Assembly (NCBI GenBank): GCA_031419455.1
Contig: JANOKS010000135.1
Coordinates: 1 to 64,000 of the forward strand
Reading direction: 5' to 3'
Length of the DNA stretch: 64,000 nucleotides
Source of the DNA: UBA7672 sp031419455
Lineage (GTDB): Bacteria; Pseudomonadota; Alphaproteobacteria; Caulobacterales; Hyphomonadaceae
Under the pieces are notes generated by a model. The model was not told where the DNA came from. It was given only the letters and a program-made list of their open reading frames with translations, and did not search any database. Positions 15,893 to 23,665 of the stretch are shown here, in pieces (position 1 is the first letter of the stretch; each line of letters starts with the position of its first letter). Made by a program: the position numbers and the translations under genes.

Positions 15893-15921
15893 TTGACACA
15901 GGTACGCCGTTTCCCTATCTA
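15893..15921 (+). promoter_or_regulatory. Transposase promoter with -35 inside the terminal repeat
   Basis: TTGACA (15893-15898, within the terminal inverted repeat) and TATCTA (15916-15921) are separated by 17 bp, an excellent sigma-70-type promoter 20 bp before the transposase start. GGAGA lies at 15931-15935. Confidence 0.75.
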
Positions 15922-15941
15922 TTAGCGGTAGGAGACGGGAC

Positions 15942-16817
15942 ATGGCCAAGCTCACAGTCAAAGAATTCTTCGCTCGCTTCCCAAACGATGAAGCCTGCCT
16001 GACGCACGTGATGAACGTTCGCTATGGCACGCGTCACACCTGCCGCGCTTGCGGCGTGGAAGCGACGTTCCATCGGCTCGCCAACCGCCGCGCCTACGCT
16101 TGCAGCCAGTGCGGCGACAACCTCTACCCTACCGCTGGAACCGTCCTGCAGGACACGCGCACACCGCTCCAGCTCTGGTTCTACGCGATCTACCTGTTCG
16201 TCGTGACGCGCCATGGCGTGAGCGGCATGGAGCTTAAGCGCCAACTGGGCGTCACCTACAAAACCGCCTACCGCATGGGCCAGCAAATCCGTGACCTCAT
16301 GACGGCGACGGACGGCTTTGAAATGCTCCGTGGTCACGTCGAGATCGATGAGACGCTTGTGGGCGGCGTTCACCGCGGCGATGGCCGAGGCCCGCACTCG
16401 ACCAAGAAAACGGTTGTGGTCGGCCTCAAGCAGCGTGACGGCATGATCCAAACCCAAGTCGTTCCCGACGCCAAGATGGACACGCTTCAGGAAGTCGTTC
16501 TGAACCGTGTCCAGCGCGGCTCAATCGTCTCGACCGACGAATTCAAAAGCTACAATTTACTCACCGAAGAAGGCTACACGCACGGCCGCGTGAACCACTC
16601 CAAGAAGGAATACGCTCGCACCGATCAGGCGCTTGGCGTCGTCGTCTCGACCAACTCCGTTGAGAGCTTCTGGAACCTGTTCAAGAATTCGGTGCGCTCG
16701 ACCCATATCCATGTGTCCAAGAAACACATGGCCCGCTACCTCGGTGAATTCACGTTCCGGTCAAACCACCGCGCGATGGAAAACGCTATGTTTGATCTGC
16801 TGGTCGCGGCGTTTTAG
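15942..16817 (+). CDS. IS1595-family transposase
   Basis: This 291-aa transposase has an N-terminal zinc ribbon (CRACGVEA... CSQCGDNLYPTAGT), the VTYKTAYRMGQQIR helix-turn-helix, and a DDE core: HVEIDETLVGGVHRG, VSTDEFKSY and VVVSTNSVESFWNLFKNSVRST. It is shorter and clearly distinct from the transposase of the neighbouring 5.5-kb element, so the two insertions are separate events from different IS1595 subgroups. Its last 32 bp overlap the convergent 59-aa gene. Confidence 0.96.
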   Translation: MAKLTVKEFFARFPNDEACLTHVMNVRYGTRHTCRACGVEATFHRLANRRAYACSQCGDNLYPTAGTVLQDTRTPLQLWFYAIYLFVVTRHGVSGMELKRQLGVTYKTAYRMGQQIRDLMTATDGFEMLRGHVEIDETLVGGVHRGDGRGPHSTKKTVVVGLKQRDGMIQTQVVPDAKMDTLQEVVLNRVQRGSIVSTDEFKSYNLLTEEGYTHGRVNHSKKEYARTDQALGVVVSTNSVESFWNLFKNSVRSTHIHVSKKHMARYLGEFTFRSNHRAMENAMFDLLVAAF

Positions 16818-16965
16818 CCGCCGTGTCGATGGCTGCCTGAACCTCTTTGGCCTCGGGATACAACCAGCCTAATTCCTTCATTCTTGACTCCGCCTGCTTG
16901 ATGAACTCAGGCAGGCGGTCTTGCTTCAGGGCGTTAGATAAGGTCAGCGGTTCGCTAGCCTTCAT
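16786..16965 (-). CDS. 59-aa hypothetical passenger protein
   Basis: The frame MKASEPLTLSNALKQDRLPEF continues as IKQAESRMKELGWLYPEAKEVQ and ends AAIDTAAKTPRPADQT. AGGAGT sits 8 bp upstream of the ATG, a good ribosome-binding site. Its 3' end overlaps the transposase tail to tail by 32 bp. Lysine/glutamate-rich and probably helical; the family was not recognised. It is most likely an accessory gene of the insertion sequence. Confidence 0.6.
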   Translation of the reverse strand: MKASEPLTLSNALKQDRLPEFIKQAESRMKELGWLYPEAKEVQAAIDTAAKTPRPADQT

Positions 16966-17022
16966 CGGACTCGACTCCTGTATTCCCTAGTGATCCTTAT
17001 GCCCTGTTTCGGGAGCAAGGTC

Positions 17023-17616
17023 ATGGGGGAAGACGATGACTGGGAGGACGAGTTGGCCCGCCCATCAATAGACGCGCTCAATGCCTATTGCAGGGTTCGT
17101 CCGAACGAGGTGGGCGAGAAAGAGGTCATTGGAAACCTGTTTGATGAGAGCGATCGCGCAGCAATCATTGTTGCCGCCTCTCTTCTGGAGGAGGCTCTAA
17201 CGGATGCAATGCTCAAAAAGCTACGCCAGATGAGTGTTACCCAGCGAAAGAACATTGACCTGTTTGAGCAGAACGGCCTGGTCAGCGGGTTTGGGCAGAA
17301 GATCGATATGGCTTTCGCCTTGGAGATTATCGACAAGCGCTTGTGGACCGTTCTCGACCACATTCGTCAAATCAGGAACAACTGCGCGCACGCCTTCAGG
17401 CCTTTGACACTGGAGCCCGACACGGTCCTTCGGAAAGCCTGCGAGATGCTGTTTCACGACGAATGGAAGTCGATTGTCACTGAGGCATTTGGACAGCTGC
17501 CGTCAAACTTCAAACATGCCTTCGTTATGGAATGCATGGCCATCAGCGTGGCCATTGAACACGGCCGCGCGCACTCGATTAAGTTCATAAGGGGCGTCGT
17601 CGAGGGGAAGGAGTGA
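17023..17616 (+). CDS. MltR/HEPN-like passenger protein
   Basis: This 197-aa protein resembles the MltR (mannitol operon repressor) fold. ESDRAAIIVAASLLEEALTDAML (residues about 40-62) is the typical first helix, and IRQIRNNCAHAFRPL contains the RN-x2-AH signature of HEPN domains. MltR is structurally HEPN-like, and many HEPN proteins are RNases of toxin or defence systems. The start at 17023 has GGGAG upstream; GTG at 16990 is in frame. Whether it serves transposition or host interaction is unknown. Its 3' end overlaps the next reverse gene by 32 bp. Confidence 0.75.
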   Translation: MGEDDDWEDELARPSIDALNAYCRVRPNEVGEKEVIGNLFDESDRAAIIVAASLLEEALTDAMLKKLRQMSVTQRKNIDLFEQNGLVSGFGQKIDMAFALEIIDKRLWTVLDHIRQIRNNCAHAFRPLTLEPDTVLRKACEMLFHDEWKSIVTEAFGQLPSNFKHAFVMECMAISVAIEHGRAHSIKFIRGVVEGKE

Positions 17617-17767
17617 AGTCAGGAGCGTTGCGCCTCATGGCTCTATAAATTTCCTCGACCGCATCGATCGGACGAGCGGATCGATCGAATGCCAGAACCC
17701 CCGCATCAAGCATTGCCGGGGTCACTTCGATTTCAGAGTCCGGCCTGTCTACGGGCTGATCACTCAT
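17585..17767 (-). CDS. 60-aa hypothetical passenger protein at the right end of the IS
   Basis: The product opens MSDQPVDRPDSEIEVTPAML, continues DAGVLAFDRSARPIDAVEEI and ends YRAMRRNAPDFTPSPRRRPL. The start codon lies 6 bp inside the right terminal repeat, and an AAGGA ribosome-binding site abuts the repeat. Transcription must therefore start in or outside the IS end. I associate this kind of small acidic-to-basic protein with IS1595 neighbours, from memory, without a known function. Confidence 0.6.
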   Translation of the reverse strand: MSDQPVDRPDSEIEVTPAMLDAGVLAFDRSARPIDAVEEIYRAMRRNAPDFTPSPRRRPL

Positions 17768-17898
17768 GTTCCTTACCTGTGTCAAGGGGATAATCCCGAT
17801 AAGCCGGGAAAAGAACATTTCAAGAACAATCTTGCGGCTCAGGCCGATTGTTTGCCTGTTAAGGCGAACCCGCCGAGACTCCGCCAACGGAGAGACGC

Positions 17899-18297
17899 GT
17901 GCTCAGACACTTCGCCAGCGCCATTGTGATCGCCGCCGCCGCGGCCTGCGCCAGCGCGCCGGTGGCGCACGCCACACAATTCCTGACCGCGATTGACGAC
18001 GTCCCGCTTCCGCAGGGCCTCACCGAAAAGCCCGAACCGCTGATCTTTGAAAGCGACCAGGGCCGCGTCGTGCGGACGTCCGCCGAAGGCAACATCGGCA
18101 GCGAAAGGATCGCGACCTTCTACGCGCAGACGCTTCCCGCACTCGGCTGGAAGCTCGCGCAGGATCCGGGCGGCATGGCGTTCGAGCGCGAGGACGAGCG
18201 GCTCACCATCCGCATCCGCGAGCCTGCGAACACGGCGCTTGTGCAGGTCGAATTCGAACTCGTCGTGAAGCTCGCCTCCACGCGCCTGCCGGACTAG
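17899..18297 (+). CDS. Small secreted protein of unknown function
   Basis: This 132-aa protein has a Sec-type signal peptide (VIAAAAACASAPVAHA). A compact alpha/beta domain follows with GSERIATFYAQTLPALGWKLAQDPGGMAFEREDERLTIRI, a pattern seen in small envelope proteins in which a short helix precedes a beta hairpin. GTG start. Before the insertion it would have been the divergent neighbour of comM, sharing a promoter region that is now displaced by about 1.9 kb. It is followed by another unknown gene and by enoyl-CoA hydratase. Confidence 0.7.
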   Translation: MLRHFASAIVIAAAAACASAPVAHATQFLTAIDDVPLPQGLTEKPEPLIFESDQGRVVRTSAEGNIGSERIATFYAQTLPALGWKLAQDPGGMAFEREDERLTIRIREPANTALVQVEFELVVKLASTRLPD

Positions 18298-18328
18298 GCT
18301 CCGCGCCATCATCGCGACGGAGCCAGGC

Positions 18329-18901
18329 GTGAGCGACCTCTACGATCTCTTGAGCGACATCCGCTCGCATCACGTGGACCTGTTCAAGAAGGCGCTCGAC
18401 GAGCTGCGCGGGCAGGGCCATGTCCTGATCATCGAGCCACCCATGCTCAACGATGCAGGCGAACTCGCGCGCGAGGGCGCGCTCAATCTTGGCGCACGTT
18501 ATGACCTGGCTGTGCAGGACGGCGAGAGCGCCGGGCCCTCGATGTTCCAGTCGGGTCGCATGCTGGATTTCCAGCCCATCGCGTTCGAGGGCGGCGGGCT
18601 CTCGATCGTGATCGCGCCTTTCCCGTGGGACGGCGTGCGCCTCGCCATCGACGGCGATCCGCTGTCGGTTGCGGCTGCGCTCGCCGGCTGGTTCGAGGAA
18701 GCAATCTGCGCCCCCGAGGGCGTCGCTGAAGACGGCTTCCAGCACGCCGCGCACTTCCTCTCCGACCCTGTGATCGAAGGCGCAACATCGGTCGCACAGG
18801 CGGATCTCGGAACCGCCGATGTCGATGTGTTGATCGACTTGTTCGACCGGCTGAGGCTCGCGGGCGCGACCCGGGTGGAACTCAGCCTGCCGCCCGGCTA
18901 G
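18329..18901 (+). CDS. Conserved hypothetical protein (190 aa)
   Basis: The protein begins MSDLYDLLSDIRSHHVDLF. It has no signal peptide or membrane segment, and mixes hydrophobic strands (LSIVIAPFPWDGVRLAI) with acidic helices. No family was recognised. Codon use and G+C content match the neighbouring housekeeping genes. The gap to the next gene (enoyl-CoA hydratase) is only 26 bp, and AGAAGAGAGACG there gives a ribosome-binding site, so co-transcription is likely. Confidence 0.7.
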   Translation: MSDLYDLLSDIRSHHVDLFKKALDELRGQGHVLIIEPPMLNDAGELAREGALNLGARYDLAVQDGESAGPSMFQSGRMLDFQPIAFEGGGLSIVIAPFPWDGVRLAIDGDPLSVAAALAGWFEEAICAPEGVAEDGFQHAAHFLSDPVIEGATSVAQADLGTADVDVLIDLFDRLRLAGATRVELSLPPG

Positions 18902-18927
18902 TAAGGTCCAACAGAAGAGAGACGCGC

Positions 18928-19704
18928 ATGGCCTACGAAACGCTGCTGGTCGAAACCGATGGTCCGGTGGGGATCATCACGCTCAACCGTCCCGATGCGC
19001 TGAATGCGCTTTCGCGCAAGCTGTGCGCGGAAGTCGCGGACCAGCTCGGCAAGTGGAATGGCGATGGCGCGATCAGCTGCGTGATCATCACGGGCGCGGG
19101 CAGGGCGTTCGCCGCCGGCGCCGACATCAAGGAAATGGCGCCGCAGAGCTACATGGACGTCTACAAGGCAGACATGTTCGCGGACTTCGAGCGCGCGGTG
19201 TCGTCCTTCCGCAAGCCGATTGTCGCAGCTGTGAACGGGTTTGCGTTGGGCGGCGGGTGCGAGCTCGCCATGTTGTGCGACTTCATCCTGGCGTCCGAGA
19301 CCGCGAAATTCGGCCAGCCCGAAATCAATCTCGGCGTGATGCCGGGGATTGGCGGCACGCAGCGTCTCACGCGACTGGTCGGAAAATCCAAGGCGATGGA
19401 GATGTGTCTTACCGGCCGCATGATGGACGCTGCGGAAGCCGAGCGAGCGGGCCTCGTCTCCCGCGTCCTGCCTGCTGACCAGCTGATGGAAGAGGCCAGA
19501 AAAGTTGCGAAAAAGATCGCCGCCGCCTCCCAGCCGATCGCCATGATGACAAAGGAGGCGGTCAACGCCGCCTATGAAACCACGCTTCATCAGGGGCTTG
19601 CGTTCGAGCGGCGGCTTTTCCACGCCATGTTCGCCACTGATGACCAGAAGGAGGGCATGAGCGCCTTCGTTGAAAAGCGCCCGGCCCAGTTCAAGCAAAA
19701 GTAG
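18928..19704 (+). CDS. Enoyl-CoA hydratase
   Basis: This 258-aa crotonase-fold enzyme hydrates trans-2-enoyl-CoA in beta-oxidation. The oxyanion-hole motif AFAAGADIKEM (residues about 62-72) and ALGGGCELAM carry the backbone NH groups. Glu in FGQPEINLGVMPGIGGTQRL matches the second catalytic glutamate region. The length and C-terminal FVEKRPAQFKQK are typical of the short-chain enoyl-CoA hydratase that precedes rpsT-dnaA in many Caulobacterales. Confidence 0.93.
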   Translation: MAYETLLVETDGPVGIITLNRPDALNALSRKLCAEVADQLGKWNGDGAISCVIITGAGRAFAAGADIKEMAPQSYMDVYKADMFADFERAVSSFRKPIVAAVNGFALGGGCELAMLCDFILASETAKFGQPEINLGVMPGIGGTQRLTRLVGKSKAMEMCLTGRMMDAAEAERAGLVSRVLPADQLMEEARKVAKKIAAASQPIAMMTKEAVNAAYETTLHQGLAFERRLFHAMFATDDQKEGMSAFVEKRPAQFKQK

Positions 19705-19869
19705 AAGGGTCCAGCAGCGCCAAAGCGGCTTATTGGAGTGGTGTTTCGCCCGGTCCGCCAAATCGCACCCGCCCCGAATTGACGGGCTCGGGCGACGCTG
19801 ATAATAGGCCGCTCCCCAAATCCCCCGGTTCATGTCCGGCGGTCAGGGTAAACGGAGCTTGGAAGACCG

Positions 19870-20136
19870 ATGGCCAATACGAAATCCGCCAAGAAAATGG
19901 TGCGCAAGATCGCCCGGCGGACCGAGGTCAACAAGTCACGCAGGTCGCGCCTTCGCACCTTCGTCCGTAAGGTCGAGGAAGCCGTTGCGTCAGGCGACAA
20001 GGCCGCCGCCGTCAAGGCGCTGAAAGCCGCCGAGCCGGAAATCATGCGCGGCGTCACCAAGGGTGTGCTGCACAAGAACACCGCCTCGCGCAAAGTTTCG
20101 CGTTTGGCCGCCCGCGTCAAAGGCGTCGGCGCCTAA
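19870..20136 (+). CDS. rpsT: 30S ribosomal protein S20
   Basis: S20 binds 16S rRNA early in 30S assembly. The 88-aa basic protein has the standard N-terminus MANTKSAKKMVRK and the conserved GVLHKNTASRKVSRLAARVK near the C-terminus. Its location directly upstream of dnaA is a well-known alphaproteobacterial arrangement. A 410-bp leader separates the two. Confidence 0.98.
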   Translation: MANTKSAKKMVRKIARRTEVNKSRRSRLRTFVRKVEEAVASGDKAAAVKALKAAEPEIMRGVTKGVLHKNTASRKVSRLAARVKGVGA

Positions 20137-20146
20137 GGCTCTCCAT

Positions 20147-20167
20147 CCCGAAGTTTTCATTTTCGGG
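20147..20167 (+). terminator. Probable rpsT terminator
   Basis: CCCGAA (20147-20152) and TTCGGG (20162-20167) form a stem around an AT-rich loop 10 bp after the rpsT stop, followed by GTT. The stem is short and a proper T-tract is missing. Confidence 0.45.
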
Positions 20168-20546
20168 GTTGCATCGGGGCTCTCCACACAGTTGAGTTCG
20201 CAAGCCGCCACGCTGCAACGCGCTGCGGCTTTGTGCGCGTCGTGAATCATCCGTAGACGGATGAATTTCCCGGGCGAAACCGTGCGTGCAGATGCCGAGC
20301 GCCTTCAATTTTTACGTGAATCTTGGTGGCAATACTGACCACGACAGATTCATGAAAAATAATTCGTCAGCTGCGGCGGATGAGTCGGTTGACGGCTGGT
20401 CTCTAAGGGAGAAAAACTCTCCTCCGTAGCGAGTAACCTTCCTTCGTTTGGACATCGTTCTGCGGCTCCGGGGCTGGAGCCGTCGGAGAGACTATGTGTC
20501 CGATCAGAAAAGGCAGGCATCGCCTTGAAAGGGTAGATGAGGGGCC
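20168..20546 (+). promoter_or_regulatory. Long rpsT-dnaA intergenic region / dnaA leader with hairpins
   Basis: No gene is seen in this 379-bp stretch. It holds three hairpins: TCATCCG/CGGATGA (20247-20264), GGAGA/TCTCC (20408-20422) and CGGCTCC/GGAGCCG (20463-20482). A possible -35 TTGACG lies near 20391. GAGGGG precedes the dnaA ATG. I found no match to the consensus DnaA box TTATCCACA, so this does not look like the replication origin. The long structured leader could control dnaA expression. Confidence 0.5.
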
Positions 20547-22097
20547 ATGATCAACAAGCAAACCACGACGCGTTTTTCTCCCAATGGGGCGGGAGGCGGC
20601 GCCGGCGGAGCTTCGCGCGGCATTGAGCCGTATTCCAGCGATGCGGGCGCGAATGCGTCTGCGGGTCGTGAAGGGTCCGGTCGTGACGGCGACCAGATTC
20701 CGGTAATCTGGGCTGACGTGCGCGCAGCGTTGCGCCGCCGTCTTGGCGACGTGAAGTTCGATTCCTGGCTGGCGAAGCTCGAACTTGTCGCCGAAGTGAA
20801 TGGCGAAGTGCTGCTCTCGGCAGCCAGCGAGCATGAGCGCACGCGCGTCGAGGCCGACTTTGGCCATTTCATCCAGCAGGCCTGGGACCAGGCTGACCGC
20901 GATGGCCGCCGCGTGCGCATCGAGGCGCGCGAGCGCATTTCCAACGATGTGATGGCGCTTGCCCGTCCGAACGAGACAGCCGCCGACGAAGCGTTCAGTG
21001 ACGCGGCCGATGAAGATTTTCCTGCCGCCGCGATCGCCGACGAAGACACGCAGACGCTCGAGACCTTCATGGTTGGCGACTCGAACCGCGTCGCCTTCGG
21101 TCTCGCGCGGCGTCTCGCCATGGGCGCCAGCGTCTCCGCGCACGTCGTCACCATCGTCGGCCCGCACGGCGTCGGCAAGACGCACCTCCTGCGCGGCATC
21201 GAGGCTGCTCTTCGCCTCGTGAAAGGCGAAGGCAGCGTGCTCTACATGAGCGCGGAGGACTTCCTGCATGCCTTCATCGACGGCGTGAAGCGGAAGGACA
21301 CCTCAGACCTGCGCACCATGTTCCGCCGCGCCCGCGTCGTCCTGCTCGACGACTTCCAGTTCATCTGCGCCAAGCCCGGCACGCTGGTGGAATTCTTCTC
21401 TCACATGCGCGCCATCGTCGCCAATGGCGGCGTGGTGGTGCTCGCCGCCGACCAGACGCCGGCCCTGATCGACCAGCTCGACGAGCGGATGCGCGACGAA
21501 ATCCATGGCGGGGTCATCGCCCAGATGGAACTGCCCGAGCGCAACCTCCGCCGCGAAATCCTGCGCGCCCGCGCCGACGCCGTGTCGATCGCGGCCGCCG
21601 CCATCGATAGCGAATTCCAGCTGACCGAGGAATGGATCGATCTCCTTGCTGATCGTCTTCCAGCGTCCGGCCGCGCGCTCTGCGGCGCCGTTCGCAACGT
21701 CTATTGCGGCACGGTTCTGGCGGGAAAGCCGCTCGACCGCGCAGCGGTGGAAAAGTCGATCCAGCTGCAGATGGGCGGGGCGCCGTCCAAGGCCCCCCGC
21801 ATCGACACCATCAAGGATGTGACCGCCCGGGCCTATGGTGTCACCAAGGCCGAGCTGGAATCGCCCTGCCGTAAGCGCCAGTACGCGCTCCCGCGCCAGT
21901 ACGCGATGTATCTCAGCCGCCAGCTGACCAAGTGCTCCTATCCCCAGATCGGCCGGATGTTCGGGGATCGTGATCACACGACGGTTCTCTTCGCCTATCG
22001 CAAGATCGCCGCGATGGTGGCCTCCAACGAGTCCATGGCGGACGAGATCCGCCAGCTCGAACAGCGCATCATGGCCGACCCGCGCAACACGCGCTGA
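20547..22097 (+). CDS. dnaA: Chromosomal replication initiator DnaA (divergent)
   Basis: DnaA binds and melts the origin as an ATP-bound filament. The 516-aa protein has an N-terminal domain I (VRAALRRRLGDVKFDSWLAKLEL, residues about 58-80), a linker, AAA+ domain III with Walker A GPHGVGKTH (about 205-213) and Walker B VVLLDDFQF (264-272), and domain IV with the DNA-binding signature GDRDHTTV near residue 470. Several motif residues differ from the usual: IDD-(I/V)-QF has become LDDFQF, and GGRDHTTV has become GDRDHTTV. A Gly/Ser-rich N-terminal extension of about 45 residues is unusual. dnaN, recF and gyrB follow. Confidence 0.95.
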   Translation: MINKQTTTRFSPNGAGGGAGGASRGIEPYSSDAGANASAGREGSGRDGDQIPVIWADVRAALRRRLGDVKFDSWLAKLELVAEVNGEVLLSAASEHERTRVEADFGHFIQQAWDQADRDGRRVRIEARERISNDVMALARPNETAADEAFSDAADEDFPAAAIADEDTQTLETFMVGDSNRVAFGLARRLAMGASVSAHVVTIVGPHGVGKTHLLRGIEAALRLVKGEGSVLYMSAEDFLHAFIDGVKRKDTSDLRTMFRRARVVLLDDFQFICAKPGTLVEFFSHMRAIVANGGVVVLAADQTPALIDQLDERMRDEIHGGVIAQMELPERNLRREILRARADAVSIAAAAIDSEFQLTEEWIDLLADRLPASGRALCGAVRNVYCGTVLAGKPLDRAAVEKSIQLQMGGAPSKAPRIDTIKDVTARAYGVTKAELESPCRKRQYALPRQYAMYLSRQLTKCSYPQIGRMFGDRDHTTVLFAYRKIAAMVASNESMADEIRQLEQRIMADPRNTR

Positions 22098-22212
22098 GCG
22101 CGTTCTGGCCGCCTGCGAAGAAAACGGGGCCAGAAAGCAGGGGACGCCGTGTGAATAGCTTGCGAAAGCCCTCCTCGGGGCCTTCCCGCAGGCTCCAATC
22201 TGGCTAATCTTC

Positions 22213-22237
22213 CGGCCCGCCCTCATCCGGCGGGCCG
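22213..22237 (+). terminator. Strong hairpin between dnaA and dnaN
   Basis: CGGCCCGCC (22213-22221) pairs with GGCGGGCCG (22229-22237) in a perfect 9-bp stem with a 7-nt loop, followed by AACCTTTT. It is a probable dnaA terminator or attenuator 73 bp before dnaN. Confidence 0.7.
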
Positions 22238-22309
22238 AACCTTTTCGGCGAACCGCCGGGCGCGCCACGAGCTTTTCTCACGGGCCGCCTCCTGACAGGG
22301 ACTGGACGT

Positions 22310-23422
22310 ATGAAACTGACCATCGACCGCAATGCGCTGATGCGGGCGCTGTCCCACGTCCAGGCCGTGGTCGAGCGGCGGAACACGATTCCGATCCTGT
22401 CCAACATCCTGATGCAGGCCGAAGGCGACCGCCTGAGCCTTACCGCCACCGACCTCGATATCGAGGCGACGGATGCGGCCGAGGCCAAGGTCAAGAAGGC
22501 GGGCGCCATCACCGCGCCGGCGCAGACGCTCTTTGATGTGGTGCGCAAGCTTCCCGAAGGCTCCGAAGTCGCGCTCGACCTGTCGGAGGGTCGCCTGTCC
22601 ATCTCCGCCGGCCGCTCCAAGTTCGCGTTGCCGACCCTGCCGGCCGCCGACTTCCAGACCATGGCCAAGGAAGCAGCGCCGGTGAAATTCGAGATCGCGG
22701 CCGCCGAACTGCGCCGCCTGATCGACAAGACGCGCTTTGCGATCTCGACGGAGGAGACGCGCTATTACCTGAACGGCATCTACCTGCACCACGCCAAGGG
22801 CGCGAAGGGCAATGTGCTGCGCGCTGTCGCCACTGACGGCCACCGTCTCGCGCTGGCCGAGGGCGACGCGCCAAAAGGCTCCTCCGGCCTCAAGGGCGTG
22901 ATCGTGCCGCGCAAGGCTGTCGCGGAAGCGCGCCGCTTGCTCGACGATGCACCCGAGATCGTGACCATCGAAGCCTCGGACTCCAAGATCGTCTTCCGCA
23001 TCGGCGAGGCCGTGCTGACGTCCAAGCTGATCGACGGCTCCTTCCCCGACTACCAGCGCGTCATCCCGAAGGACAACAACCGGATCATGGTCGTGCCGAC
23101 CAAGCTCTTCAAGGATGCCGTCGATCGCGTGGCGACAGTCTCCGCCGAACGCTCGCGGTCGGTGAAGCTGTCGCTCTCGCCCGGCAAGCTGATGCTCGCC
23201 GTCACGCATTCCGAATCCGGCCACGGCGCAGAAGACATCGAGGCGGATTATGATTCCGAACCGATGGAGATCGGCTTCAACGCCAAGTATCTGCTCGACG
23301 TCGCGGGCCAGATCGAAAGCGACGAGACGCGCATCGAATTCAACGACGCCGCCTCTCCGGCCCGTGTCATCGACGCGAAGGACGCCGGCGCCGAATACGT
23401 CCTGATGCCGCTGCGTGTGTAG
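22310..23422 (+). CDS. dnaN: DNA polymerase III beta sliding clamp
   Basis: The beta clamp encircles DNA as a dimer and tethers Pol III and other clamp-binding proteins. The 370-aa protein shows the three-fold repeated clamp fold, starting MKLTIDRNALMRALSHVQAVVERRNTIPILSN, and ends with the conserved YVLMPLRV, whose terminal residues form part of the peptide-binding cleft. GACAGGGACTGG supplies a weak ribosome-binding site. The length is typical of the family. Confidence 0.98.
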   Translation: MKLTIDRNALMRALSHVQAVVERRNTIPILSNILMQAEGDRLSLTATDLDIEATDAAEAKVKKAGAITAPAQTLFDVVRKLPEGSEVALDLSEGRLSISAGRSKFALPTLPAADFQTMAKEAAPVKFEIAAAELRRLIDKTRFAISTEETRYYLNGIYLHHAKGAKGNVLRAVATDGHRLALAEGDAPKGSSGLKGVIVPRKAVAEARRLLDDAPEIVTIEASDSKIVFRIGEAVLTSKLIDGSFPDYQRVIPKDNNRIMVVPTKLFKDAVDRVATVSAERSRSVKLSLSPGKLMLAVTHSESGHGAEDIEADYDSEPMEIGFNAKYLLDVAGQIESDETRIEFNDAASPARVIDAKDAGAEYVLMPLRV

Positions 23423-23498
23423 CGGCTCGTTCGTTCGGATACCCTCGGAGCCTATGCAGAACCGCGCGCCACAAACCGCGAGAGTCGCGAGGGCTCGC

Positions 23499-23631
23499 CC
23501 CTCTCCCCCTTATGGGGAGAGGGTAGGGTGTGGGGGGGGGCTCAGCGGGTGTGCTGCTGGCGAATACGAAAAGTCTCGAAACGTTGAGAGGCCCCCCACC
23601 TCCTCCCTCCTCCCCACAAGGGGGAGGAGGG
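23499..23631. repeat. Pair of GC-rich palindromic repeats between dnaN and recF
   Basis: Two hairpins are present: CCCTCTCCCC/GGGGAGAGGG (23499-23523, loop CTTAT) and CCCTCCTCCCC/GGGGAGGAGGG (23605-23631, loop ACAAG). Between them lie the complementary TGGGGGGGG and CCCCCCAC tracts, so the whole block can fold. It resembles dispersed palindromes of alphaproteobacterial genomes. Confidence 0.75.
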
Positions 23632-23665
23632 CAAGCCTTCACTTTCATTCGTGCGCTGGGCAGCC

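Larger units (their letters stand above)
15880..17798. mobile_element. 1.9-kb IS1595-family insertion sequence with passenger genes
   Basis: This 1919-bp element has perfect 25-bp terminal inverted repeats (15880-15904 and 17774-17798, beginning CGGGATTATCCCCTTGACAC) and an 8-bp target duplication. It carries a transposase, a 59-aa gene, a MltR/HEPN-like gene and a 60-aa gene. It sits between the comM start and the divergent gene at 17899, so it displaces the comM promoter region. The perfect ends and duplication suggest a recent insertion. Confidence 0.95.

Noticed and set aside
20137..20546. Replication origin next to dnaA
   Set aside because: No cluster of TTATCCACA-like boxes or AT-rich unwinding tract; related lineages place the origin elsewhere.
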